Source: Flavihumibacter sp. ZG627
GTDB lineage: Bacteria > Bacteroidota > Bacteroidia > Chitinophagales > Chitinophagaceae
Assembly: GCF_000814325.1 (NCBI RefSeq)
Contig: NZ_JPHF01000010.1
Location: 79,404-143,403, forward strand
Direction: 5' to 3'
DNA: 64,000 bases
The notes under the pieces were generated by a model. That model was not told the DNA's origin. It saw only the letters and a program-made list of their open reading frames with translations, and did not search any database. Shown here piece after piece: positions 16,785 through 24,563 of this stretch. The position numbers and the translations under genes are program-made. Numbering within the stretch: position 1 is the stretch's first letter; every line of letters starts with the position of its first letter.

Positions 16785-16807
16785 TAAAGCCTAAAAACAA
16801 CCCAACA

Positions 16808-18826
16808 ATGAACAATCTTTCAAAATTAGGCATCGGACTACTGGTCTGTTTTGCAGCCTTTAGTTTCAATGCTTGTAAACCGAAGAACACAGGTAGTGCT
16901 GTTAGTGGTGATGCAGCCGCCAAAGCTTTTGTAGCACCTGGAAAGTATGATGAATTTTACAATTTCGTTTCCGGTGGTTTCAGTGGTCAACTTAGTGTTT
17001 ATGGTCTTCCTTCGGGCCGTCTGTTCCGTGTAATCCCCGTTTTTTCTGTTGATCCTGAAAAAGGATGGGGTTATAGTGAAGAAACAAAAGCGATGCTTAC
17101 AACCTCACATGGTTTCGTTCCATGGGATGACCTCCACCATACTGAACTCTCCCAGACCAATGGAGAGATAGATGGACGCTGGGTTTTCGGTAATGCCAAC
17201 AATACACCACGTATTGCCCGCATCGACCTGAAAACATTCCGTACTGCAGAAATCATCGAGATTCCAAACAGTGCTGGTAACCACTCCTCCCCTTTTATTA
17301 CTGAAAATACTGAGTACGTTATTGCTGGCACGAGGTTCAGTGTTCCACTCGACAATTCAAATGGTGATGTACCCATCAGTTCTTACAAACAGAATTTTAA
17401 GGGTACTGTATCCTTCATCAGTGTTGATAAAACAAGTGGTAAAATGGATATCGCCTTCCAGTTAATTCTGCCAGGTGTAAACTTTGACCTAAGCCATGCG
17501 GGTAAAGGACCAAGCCATGGATGGTTCTTCTTCAGCTGCTATAACAGTGAGCAGGCAAATACACTACTAGAAGTGAATGCTTCTCAGCGCGATAAAGATT
17601 TTATCATGGCAGTGAACTGGAAAAAAGCAGAAGAATATCTGAAAGCAGGCAAAGGCGTTAAGCAGAAAGCTAGCTATAGCCGCAATACATGGGATGAGAG
17701 TACACATAGTGGCAAACATGAAATGCTTACAGAAGTGATGACACTTGATGCAGTTGCGCTTAAGGACATCGTTTATATGATTCCCTGCCCTAAATCACCC
17801 CATGGTTGCGACGTTGATCCAACTGGTGAATACATTGTGGGAAGCGGTAAACTTGCTGCCCTGATTCCTGTATTCTCATTTAGTAAAATGCAGAAAGCAA
17901 TTGCTGCAAAAGATTTCGAAGGTGAATACGATGGTATACCTGTAATCAAGTATGAATCTGCCCTGCATGGTGAAGTTCAGAAACCCGGACTTGGACCATT
18001 GCATACAGAGTTTGACGAAAGGGGTAATGCCTATACTTCATTCTTTGTTTCTTCAGAGATAGTGAAATGGAATGTAAAAGATCTTAAAGTATTGGATCGC
18101 GTTCCAACTTATTATTCAATCGGACACCTTAGCGTTCCTGGTGGTGACACCCGTAAGCCAAATGGAAAATATGTAGTAGCCTACAATAAGATCACCAAAG
18201 ACCGCTACCTGCCAACAGGCCCTGAACTTGCACAGGCAGCACAGATATATGATATAAGCGGAGATAAGATGCAGCTTATCAATGACTTCCCAACTATTGG
18301 TGAACCTCACTATGCGCAATCGGCCCATGCTGATGTTATCCGACCTAATTCAATTAAAATCTTTAAGATCGAAGAAAACAAACACCCTTATGCAGCTAAA
18401 GGAGAGAAAGAATCTAAGGTAGTGCGGGAGGGCAATAAAGTTCATATTTATCTAACTGCTATAAGGTCACATTTCTCCCCCGATAATATTGAAGGAATAT
18501 ATGTGGGCGACGAGGTTTATTTCCACGTTACCAACCTGGAGCAGGACTGGGATGTTCCACATGGTTTTGCTGTGAAAGGTGCAAAAAATGCAGAACTACT
18601 CATTATGCCGGGCGAAACACAAACCTTGAAATGGGTTCCTGAAAAAGTTGGAATCTGGCCTATATACTGTACAGATTTCTGTAGTGCATTGCACCAGGAA
18701 ATGCAGGGATATGTGAGAGTGAGTCCAAAAGGAAGTAATGTTCCTCTAACATTTAGTTTAGGTAAGAATAGCTCTGACCCAAAAGCGCCAGGGAACAACA
18801 GTAACAGCGACAGCACCAAAAAATAA
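16808..18826 (+). CDS. nosZ: Nitrous-oxide reductase, clade II (Sec-type)
   Basis: Reduces N2O to N2 in the periplasm. The 672-residue protein has a beta-propeller domain that should carry the CuZ centre; DDLHHTELSQTNGEIDGRW has His110 and His111. The C-terminal cupredoxin carries CuA ligands, with CTDFCSALHQEM supplying Cys621, Cys625, His629 and Met632, and WDVPHG supplying His585. The N-terminus is a Sec signal with a possible lipobox (FNAC, Cys23) and no twin-arginine motif. This fits clade II (atypical) NosZ and suggests membrane tethering. The C-terminus has a Ser/Asn-rich tail. An intrinsic terminator stands right after the gene, before the accessory genes. Confidence 0.97.
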   Translation: MNNLSKLGIGLLVCFAAFSFNACKPKNTGSAVSGDAAAKAFVAPGKYDEFYNFVSGGFSGQLSVYGLPSGRLFRVIPVFSVDPEKGWGYSEETKAMLTTSHGFVPWDDLHHTELSQTNGEIDGRWVFGNANNTPRIARIDLKTFRTAEIIEIPNSAGNHSSPFITENTEYVIAGTRFSVPLDNSNGDVPISSYKQNFKGTVSFISVDKTSGKMDIAFQLILPGVNFDLSHAGKGPSHGWFFFSCYNSEQANTLLEVNASQRDKDFIMAVNWKKAEEYLKAGKGVKQKASYSRNTWDESTHSGKHEMLTEVMTLDAVALKDIVYMIPCPKSPHGCDVDPTGEYIVGSGKLAALIPVFSFSKMQKAIAAKDFEGEYDGIPVIKYESALHGEVQKPGLGPLHTEFDERGNAYTSFFVSSEIVKWNVKDLKVLDRVPTYYSIGHLSVPGGDTRKPNGKYVVAYNKITKDRYLPTGPELAQAAQIYDISGDKMQLINDFPTIGEPHYAQSAHADVIRPNSIKIFKIEENKHPYAAKGEKESKVVREGNKVHIYLTAIRSHFSPDNIEGIYVGDEVYFHVTNLEQDWDVPHGFAVKGAKNAELLIMPGETQTLKWVPEKVGIWPIYCTDFCSALHQEMQGYVRVSPKGSNVPLTFSLGKNSSDPKAPGNNSNSDSTKK

Positions 18827-18839
18827 AGCCATAGCTCAA

Positions 18840-18872
18840 AGGTCTGCCGCCACCGGCAGACCTCTTTTTTTA
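18840..18872 (+). terminator. Intrinsic terminator inside the nos cluster, after nosZ
   Basis: 10-bp perfect stem AGGTCTGCCG with a 4-nt loop (arms 18840-18849 and 18854-18863), then CTTTTTTTA. It could lower expression of the downstream maturation genes relative to nosZ. Confidence 0.88.
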
Positions 18873-18885
18873 TCTCACTAATAGT

Positions 18886-19563
18886 ATGATCATGATCAAT
18901 AAGCTAAACCCAGTAACCCGAATAATCTGCGTGGTTGCGGCTATTGCCCTGGGGGCGGTAATCTTCCTTCCAATGTGGCGTATTGACCTGATGGCGCCGC
19001 AATATCCGGAGGGACTTTTTCTTCAGATTTACCCTAACAAATTAGGCGGAGATATTGATATAATAAATGGATTGAATCATTATATAGGGATGAAACATAT
19101 CGCTGAAAAAGATTTCATTGAATTTACTGTTTTACCCTGGCTAATAGGATCACTTGCATTCTTCGGAATACTGGCTGCCGTCATAAACCGCAAATGGTTC
19201 TTTTATACCTGGTTTGGTTTCATACTTGCTTTTGGAGTTGTTGCAATGGCTGACTTCTATATCTGGCTTCATAATTACGGTCATAACCTGGATCCTACAG
19301 CAGCAATAAAAGTACCCGGACAAAGCTACCAGCCTCCGTTGATAGGATATAAACAACTGCTCAACTTTGGTGCCTACAGTATGCCGGATACAGGTGGATG
19401 GATTTTTGTGGGCGTAGGACTCGCATTGATTTTTGGAATGTGGCTCGAACTTCGTCATATTATAAAAAAATCTCCCCCGAGAGCATTCACGGCATTATTG
19501 ATTCTGCCCATGCTCCTATTGTCCTCATGCCAAACCGGCCCCAAAGAGATCCCATTTGGTTAA
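18886..19563 (+). CDS. Nos-cluster membrane protein (NosB-like) fused to an interrupted NosL lipoprotein signal
   Basis: 225 residues with four hydrophobic segments in the main part (about 10-28, 80-98, 105-125 and 170-190). A conserved-looking periplasmic loop includes MAPQYPEGL and INGLNHYIGMKHI. Its place between nosZ and nosL/nosD resembles the membrane protein NosB of clade II clusters (inference). The last ~30 residues are different: ALLILPMLLLSSCQTGPKEI followed by PFG reads as the signal peptide, lipobox (LSSC) and start of NosL. The TAA at 19561-19563 then breaks the frame, and the next codons in the same frame are the NosL Cys motif. The original gene order was therefore probably a membrane protein and nosL that have merged and been interrupted. 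ATG 18892 is an alternative start. Confidence 0.75.
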   Translation: MIMINKLNPVTRIICVVAAIALGAVIFLPMWRIDLMAPQYPEGLFLQIYPNKLGGDIDIINGLNHYIGMKHIAEKDFIEFTVLPWLIGSLAFFGILAAVINRKWFFYTWFGFILAFGVVAMADFYIWLHNYGHNLDPTAAIKVPGQSYQPPLIGYKQLLNFGAYSMPDTGGWIFVGVGLALIFGMWLELRHIIKKSPPRAFTALLILPMLLLSSCQTGPKEIPFG

Positions 19564-19584
19564 GCAGCTTGCGATCATTGCAGG

Positions 19585-19905
19585 ATGACTATCATGGATA
19601 ATAAATATGGAACAGAACTGGTAACTACAAAAGGAAAGGTATTTTTCTTTGATGACCTTACCTGCCTTCTGGAGTATAAAAAAGCAAATCCCGGTACAGA
19701 GATTAATGAGGGATCAATTTATATCAGCGATTTTACAGGATCAGGAAAATTACTATCACCTGCATCCGCTGCATTTGCAAAAGGCGGGAATCTACGTGGT
19801 CCGATGGGTGGGGATGTTGCAGCTTTTGCCTCTGTGGCGGACAGAGATGCATTTATCAAAGACAATAAATCTATGGCTGTGGAATGGAAAACAATTGTAC
19901 CATAA
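19585..19905 (+). CDS. nosL: NosL copper chaperone, N-terminally interrupted
   Basis: NosL delivers Cu(I) for the CuZ site of NosZ. From ATG 19585 the protein has 106 residues with the typical NosL body: MTIMDNKYGTELVTTKGKVF, the YISDF region, and GGNLRGPMGGDVAAFAS with the conserved Met/Gly stretch. The family normally begins with a lipoprotein signal and a CDxCxM-type motif. Here that motif (A-A-C-D-H-C-R then MTIMD) lies in frame at 19564-19587, immediately after a TAA codon, and the signal peptide is encoded before that stop. Translation from 19585 alone would give a cytosolic protein without the Cys motif. Either a nonsense mutation, a sequence error or readthrough must be considered. 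The stop overlaps the nosD start (TAATG). Confidence 0.8.
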   Translation: MTIMDNKYGTELVTTKGKVFFFDDLTCLLEYKKANPGTEINEGSIYISDFTGSGKLLSPASAAFAKGGNLRGPMGGDVAAFASVADRDAFIKDNKSMAVEWKTIVP

Positions 19906-21140
19906 TGTTTAAATTTCTTATCATCACGATAGGTTATATGCTGCTGTTAAATTGTCCATCAGCATATGCAAGAACTTTTACTGTGCAACCGGGTCAATCT
20001 ATCAAGGCTATCATTGAACAGGCTCATGACGGCGATCTGATTCGCGTATTAGCCGGCACATATAAAGAGAAGGGCATAGTTATCGACAAATCCATCGTAT
20101 TGATGGGCATTGGAAATCCAGTACTTGATGGCGAGAAGAAATATGAAGTAATATCCATCACAGCTCACAATGTGGTAATAGAAGGATTTACTATCATTAA
20201 TTCAGGCTACTCAAGCATGAATGAACTTGCCGCTATTCGAATTATAAATGCAAGTGGTGTAGGTATCCGTAACAACAAACTGCTGAATAATTTTTTTGGA
20301 ATCTACTGCCAGCATGCATCAAAAGCTTATATAGCCAATAATACAATCAGTAGTAATGGCATAAGTGAACTGGAAAGCGGTAATGGAATCCATGGCTGGA
20401 AAAGCGACAGCCTCGTTATTTACAATAACAATATAAGCGGGCACAGGGATGGTATTTATTTTGAGTTTGTAACGCACACGCTGATCATGAAAAATAACAG
20501 CCATAAGAATATAAGATATGGGCTGCACTTTATGTTTTCCAATGACGACACCTATCTGGATAATATCTTCAACAATAATGGATCAGGAGTAGCAGTAATG
20601 CACAGCCGTCGCGTCATTATGCTTAATAATGAATTCCGTGAAAACTGGGGAAGTGCTTCTTTTGGTATCCTACTGAAAGACATTTCTGATAGCCATGCAG
20701 AAGGCAACCTCTACTATAAAAATACCGTTGCCATTTATATGGAAGGAAGCAGCCGGACACTCATAAGAAGAAACAGATTTAGCAACAATGGCTATGCCAT
20801 AAGGATCCAGGCAAGTTGTGATGATAACACCATTGAAAAGAATAATTTCTCCGGCAATAGTTTTGATATAGCAACCAATGGTTCGTTGGTGCTGAATACT
20901 TTTAATGGCAATTTCTGGGACAAGTATGAAGGGTACGATCTCAATCGCAATAAGATCGGCGATGTTCCCTATAGGCCCTTAAGTGTATATGCCATGATCG
21001 TGGAAAGAAATGCAACGGCTATGATGCTGTTCAGGAGTCCGGTGGTTGGCCTGCTGGAAAAAGCAGAAAAAGTAATGCCTGGTCTCACACCCGAAAATCT
21101 TAAGGATGAATATCCATTGATGAAACCATTACCGTTATGA
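19905..21140 (+). CDS. nosD: NosD, periplasmic copper-maturation protein
   Basis: A 411-residue periplasmic right-handed parallel beta-helix (CASH/NosD repeats) needed to assemble the CuZ centre together with NosFY. There is a signal peptide (about residues 1-22, ending SAYA), then FTVQPGQSIKAIIEQAHDGD at the start of the helix. Many repeated N-x-I/G turns follow (for example IEGFTIINSG, IRNNKLLNNFFGIY, HRDGIYFEF). WDKYEGYDLNRNKIGDVPY near the end is typical of NosD. I choose ATG 19905, which overlaps the nosL stop; an in-frame ATG 21 nt upstream lies inside nosL. The stop overlaps the nosF start by 4 nt. Confidence 0.93.
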   Translation: MFKFLIITIGYMLLLNCPSAYARTFTVQPGQSIKAIIEQAHDGDLIRVLAGTYKEKGIVIDKSIVLMGIGNPVLDGEKKYEVISITAHNVVIEGFTIINSGYSSMNELAAIRIINASGVGIRNNKLLNNFFGIYCQHASKAYIANNTISSNGISELESGNGIHGWKSDSLVIYNNNISGHRDGIYFEFVTHTLIMKNNSHKNIRYGLHFMFSNDDTYLDNIFNNNGSGVAVMHSRRVIMLNNEFRENWGSASFGILLKDISDSHAEGNLYYKNTVAIYMEGSSRTLIRRNRFSNNGYAIRIQASCDDNTIEKNNFSGNSFDIATNGSLVLNTFNGNFWDKYEGYDLNRNKIGDVPYRPLSVYAMIVERNATAMMLFRSPVVGLLEKAEKVMPGLTPENLKDEYPLMKPLPL

Positions 21141-21847
21141 TTATCGCTACAAACGTAAATAAGCAATTTGGAAAGCTTCGGGTATTGAATGACATTTCCG
21201 TTAATTGCAATAAATCACAAACCATTGCCCTTATCGGTCCTAATGGTTCCGGGAAAACTACTTTCATTAAATGCCTGCTGGGAATGGTTATTCCGGATAG
21301 TGGATTTATAACCGTTAATGAAAAAAACATTGCACGCGATTGCCAATATCGCGAACATATTGGTTATATGCCCCAGATCAGCAGGTTTCCTGATAATATG
21401 ACCATTGAGCAGGTAATTGATATGGTAAAGGATATCCGCGGTAAGAAGTCTGGGCTTGATATGGAGTTGGTTGAGGCATTCGGATTACCCGCTCTTTATA
21501 AGAAGAAAATGAGGACCCTTTCCGGCGGCACCCGGCAGAAAGTAAGTGCATGCCTGGCTTTTATTTTCGATCCCGCCATTCTTATACTTGATGAACCAAC
21601 AGCTGGCCTTGATCCTATATCAAGCGAAGTGCTAAAGGAAAAGATAATGAAAGAAAAGTCAAGAGGAAAACTCACACTGGTTACATCTCATGTATTGAGT
21701 GATCTTGATGATCTTGTAACGGAGATCATTTACCTCCAGGATGGATCACTAAAACTGCATAGTTCCGTTGCAAATCTGCGAAAAGACACAGGAGAAGAAA
21801 AATTGAATAAGGTGATTGCAAAGATCATGAGAGAACAGGTAAAATAA
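21137..21847 (+). CDS. nosF: NosF, ABC transporter ATPase
   Basis: The 236-residue ATP-binding subunit of the NosFY transporter that works with NosD in NosZ copper-site maturation. Walker A is GPNGSGKTT (about residues 34-42), the signature is LSGGTRQK, Walker B is AILILDEPTAGLD, and the H-loop is VTSH. The start overlaps the nosD stop (ATGA), indicating translational coupling. The nosY ATG is 4 nt after its stop. Confidence 0.95.
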   Translation: MIIATNVNKQFGKLRVLNDISVNCNKSQTIALIGPNGSGKTTFIKCLLGMVIPDSGFITVNEKNIARDCQYREHIGYMPQISRFPDNMTIEQVIDMVKDIRGKKSGLDMELVEAFGLPALYKKKMRTLSGGTRQKVSACLAFIFDPAILILDEPTAGLDPISSEVLKEKIMKEKSRGKLTLVTSHVLSDLDDLVTEIIYLQDGSLKLHSSVANLRKDTGEEKLNKVIAKIMREQVK

Positions 21848-21851
21848 TTCT

Positions 21852-22619
21852 ATGAAAAAAATCATTAAATATATATTGATCGATATCCTCAAGAACAGGA
21901 TCATCATTGCATATACGGCGCTGCTTTTCATCGTATCACTGAGCCTTTTCATGCTGGAAGATAATCCTTCCAAGGCAGTGTTGGGGCTTCTCAATATCAC
22001 CCTCATCATTGTACCCCTGATCAGCATTATTTTCTGTACCATTTACCTGTATAATTCAAGCGAATTCATTGAATTATTAGTAGCTCAACCCATAAAAAGA
22101 ACCAAACTATTATTCGGGATATATCTTGGACTAATCGGATCATTACTCCTGGCCACCACTGTGGGTTTAGGTATACCTGTCTTGTTATACGACCCGGGAC
22201 CAACGGGCATGACATTACTGATGACCGCAGGGGCTCTTAGTATTGTATTTGCTTCACTCGCATTATTATCGGCTGTTATTACCCGTGATAAAGCAAAAGG
22301 CATTGGTTTGGCACTGCTGCTATGGTTTTATTTTTCCTTTATCTATGATGGCCTGGTATTACTAATACTCTTCCAGTTTGCCGACTATCCAATGGAGACG
22401 GCAATGATTGCTCTCAGTGCACTCAATCCCATCGATCTGGGGCGAATTCTATTGTTATTGCAACTTGATATATCAGCAATGATGGGCTTTACCGGAGCAC
22501 TTTTCAGAGATTTCTTCGGGAGCAATCTTGGGTTATTATTTGCATCCCTGGTTATGGTGGTCTGGATGGTTATACCTTCATTTATTGCCATCAGAAAATT
22601 CAAGAACAAAGATCTTTAG
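21852..22619 (+). CDS. nosY: NosY, ABC transporter permease
   Basis: A 255-residue integral membrane subunit with about six hydrophobic helices in the ABC-2 permease arrangement (first helix after NRIIIAYTALLFIVSL; last near MVVWMVIPSFIAI). VAQPIKRTKLLFGIYLG is typical of the NosY/ABC-2 coupling region. It pairs with NosF. It is followed after 6 nt by the truncated haemoglobin gene, so the latter is probably in the same transcript. Confidence 0.93.
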   Translation: MKKIIKYILIDILKNRIIIAYTALLFIVSLSLFMLEDNPSKAVLGLLNITLIIVPLISIIFCTIYLYNSSEFIELLVAQPIKRTKLLFGIYLGLIGSLLLATTVGLGIPVLLYDPGPTGMTLLMTAGALSIVFASLALLSAVITRDKAKGIGLALLLWFYFSFIYDGLVLLILFQFADYPMETAMIALSALNPIDLGRILLLLQLDISAMMGFTGALFRDFFGSNLGLLFASLVMVVWMVIPSFIAIRKFKNKDL

Positions 22620-22625
22620 TAGCTT

Positions 22626-23012
22626 ATGAAAAAAGATATCACCGGCAGGAAAGACATTGAACTGTTGATTAACAGCTTTTATAAAATAGTGAAGGAAGAT
22701 CCTGTGATTGATTATTTCTTTAATGATGTAGTAAAGGTGAACTGGGAGAAACACCTCCCTACCATGTATGACTTCTGGGAGAACATACTTTTTTATACCG
22801 GTGTTTACAATGGTAATCCTATGGCCATTCATAAAAACCTGCATCACCTTTCACCACTGAAAAAAGAACATTTTGAGCAATGGTTAATGATATTCAGCAA
22901 TACGGCAAACAGCTTATTCAGTGGCCCGAATACAGATTTGATTATTCAGAGGGCGCAGTCAATTGCAACGGTAATGGAATTAAAAATTCTCCATCCCGCC
23001 AATATCGATTAA
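22626..23012 (+). CDS. Group III truncated haemoglobin
   Basis: A 128-residue 2/2 globin. DIELLINSFYKIVKEDPVIDYFF resembles the A-B region, WEKHLPTMYDFWENILFYTG the C-E region, and PMAIHKNLHHLSPLKKEHFEQWL carries the proximal His segment typical of group III. Such globins bind O2 or NO; a role in NO detoxification or in oxygen handling during N2O respiration is an inference from its place as the last gene of the nos operon (6 nt after nosY). A strong terminator follows at once. Confidence 0.9.
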   Translation: MKKDITGRKDIELLINSFYKIVKEDPVIDYFFNDVVKVNWEKHLPTMYDFWENILFYTGVYNGNPMAIHKNLHHLSPLKKEHFEQWLMIFSNTANSLFSGPNTDLIIQRAQSIATVMELKILHPANID

Positions 23013-23016
23013 ATAA

Positions 23017-23052
23017 AAAAGGTTTGAAGAAAACTTCAAACCTTTTAAAGGA
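23017..23052. terminator. Bidirectional terminator between nos operon and fasciclin gene
   Basis: 13-bp stem AAAAGGTTTGAAG / CTTCAAACCTTTT with an AAAA loop (23017-23046), flanked by A and T runs that can serve both convergent transcripts. Confidence 0.88.
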
Positions 23053-23055
23053 TTT

Positions 23056-23619
23056 TTATTGAGGTAATAAAACCTCATCAATCACATGGATGATGCCATT
23101 ACTTGCAGGAACTGATGCCAGAATTGTTGCTTTTCCATTCACCATTATCTTACCATCTTTAACACTGATATTGATCTTACCTCCATTGGCCTGACCAAGT
23201 ACCTGGCCATCAGACATATAATCTGTTTTGATTACGCCAACATAAACATGATACTGCAGAATATTTTCCAGGTCAGCTTTCTTATCAGCTTTCAACAATC
23301 CCTCAACGGTACCAGCAGGAAGTTTATCAAAAGCAGCATTAGTTGGAGCAAACACTGTAAAAGGGCCAGCATTGGAGAGAACATCTACCAGGCCAGCAGC
23401 TTGAACAGCTTTAACCAGCGTGGTATGATCTGCACTTCCGATAGCAACTTTGACAATATCCTTTTGTGATACATCATCCTGTACGGCAGATTGTCCGGCT
23501 ATAATAGCACCTGATTCAACAGCGGATTCTGTTGCCTTGGTTTCTGTTGCATTATTATTGCAGGCAGTTAAGAAAAACAGCATCGCACAGGAAGCGATGC
23601 ACCAGTTTGTCAATTTCAT
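23056..23619 (-). CDS. Fasciclin (FAS1) domain lipoprotein
   Basis: A 187-residue protein with lipoprotein signal (lipobox LTAC, Cys20), a Thr/Ala/Glu-rich linker to about residue 50, and one FAS1 domain. The domain shows LVKAVQAAGLVDVLSNAGPF, TVFAPTNAAFDKLP, LENILQYHVYVG and a terminal SNGIIHVIDEVLLP. FAS1 proteins are surface or periplasmic adhesion-type modules; the substrate is unknown. It converges on the nos operon. Its upstream region contains a TATGA-N6-TCATA dyad like that of the nos promoter, so co-regulation is possible. Confidence 0.93.
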   Translation of the reverse strand: MKLTNWCIASCAMLFFLTACNNNATETKATESAVESGAIIAGQSAVQDDVSQKDIVKVAIGSADHTTLVKAVQAAGLVDVLSNAGPFTVFAPTNAAFDKLPAGTVEGLLKADKKADLENILQYHVYVGVIKTDYMSDGQVLGQANGGKINISVKDGKIMVNGKATILASVPASNGIIHVIDEVLLPQ

Positions 23620-23703
23620 ACTATTGTTATTTTGGGGGTTGAATAATTACCCGAAAATATTGCGCATGTCACACATACATTATGATTCCTGCTATGATGT
23701 TCC

Positions 23704-23719
23704 TATGATTTTTGTCATA
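23704..23719. promoter_or_regulatory. Crp/Fnr-type dyad upstream of the fasciclin gene
   Basis: TATGA-N6-TCATA, the same core as the nos operator (16242-16261). The nearest -7-like element on the reverse strand is TATTTTCG (23652-23659), 59.5 nt away, compatible with a class I position. Confidence 0.4.
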
Positions 23720-23775
23720 AAAAAAGCAGGTAGTAGACACTACCCGCGTTACACACACATGAGAAAATAAAAAGT

Positions 23776-24417
23776 TCAGGATTGCAATTGCAAAGTTTGC
23801 AGTGGCGTCTTGTTGATCATTTGTAAAAGACTCATTTCTATATTGCCATGCCTGTTGTTATATCTGTATTCACACTCCTTAATATGGAGGTAAAGGGTAT
23901 TCCTGTTAAGTCCGCGAAATTTCAGCAGACGGTTTCGGGTAAGTCCCCAGAAGCCGGATATCTCATCGCTGAAATGCCTGCCATTATTACCGGCATCCCG
24001 CCGGTATAGCCGCCAGTTTGAAAAATCAGCAACTGCATGAATAGTGGCCATGGGTCCTGCCTCCGCATGGGCGGGTTGTTGCCACTGTATAAGACTGTCT
24101 CTGTCAAGATCAGACAGACCTGCAGAATATACCTGACCATTCCATCTTGTAAACCCGTAATAAGTTGTTTTAGGAAAATCTCCCGGTTGCTGACCAGAGA
24201 GAAGGTAATTCTCCGGTAATTGATGCGATGGAAATGTACTGTCGCAGTGGTGCGCCAATTTCGTCCGGATCATTTTGAGGTATGCGTTTATTGTAACGCG
24301 ACTAACGCCTGTGATCTCTGCAATCTGGGTTGCGGTCAGGTCTTCACAAAACAGGTTAACGATCTCCCTCGACTTTCGTTCTGAAAGGTGGGCGCCTTTA
24401 AGCATTTTGTTTTTCAT
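23776..24417 (-). CDS. ISXO2/IS1595-like transposase domain protein, probably domesticated or defective
   Basis: A 213-residue protein. The N-terminal part is a helix-turn-helix (LTATQIAEITGVSRVTINAY, about residues 27-46). The C-terminal part (about 125-200) resembles the end of the ISXO2-like DDE domain, with HFSDEISGFWGLTRNRLLKF and LNRNTLYLHIKECEYRYNNR. In active relatives I would expect an IESFWG motif with the catalytic Glu; here it reads ISGFWG, so that Glu is lost. The N-terminal zinc ribbon and the first Asp motif are also missing. No terminal inverted repeats were noticed. It may be an inactive remnant or a regulator made from a transposase. ATG 24405 is an alternative start. Confidence 0.65.
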   Translation of the reverse strand: MKNKMLKGAHLSERKSREIVNLFCEDLTATQIAEITGVSRVTINAYLKMIRTKLAHHCDSTFPSHQLPENYLLSGQQPGDFPKTTYYGFTRWNGQVYSAGLSDLDRDSLIQWQQPAHAEAGPMATIHAVADFSNWRLYRRDAGNNGRHFSDEISGFWGLTRNRLLKFRGLNRNTLYLHIKECEYRYNNRHGNIEMSLLQMINKTPLQTLQLQS

Positions 24418-24563
24418 CCGATAAGGTTTGGTTTTGGTTTAATTACGAAAAACTTCGGAGGTAAATTTCCAACCAAATACTTGCAGCAAAAACATAATAT
24501 ACACCAACCGGGTAATGTGTGAGGAGGAATGGATTTAATAAATGATGGAGGGTTAGGAGCTGG

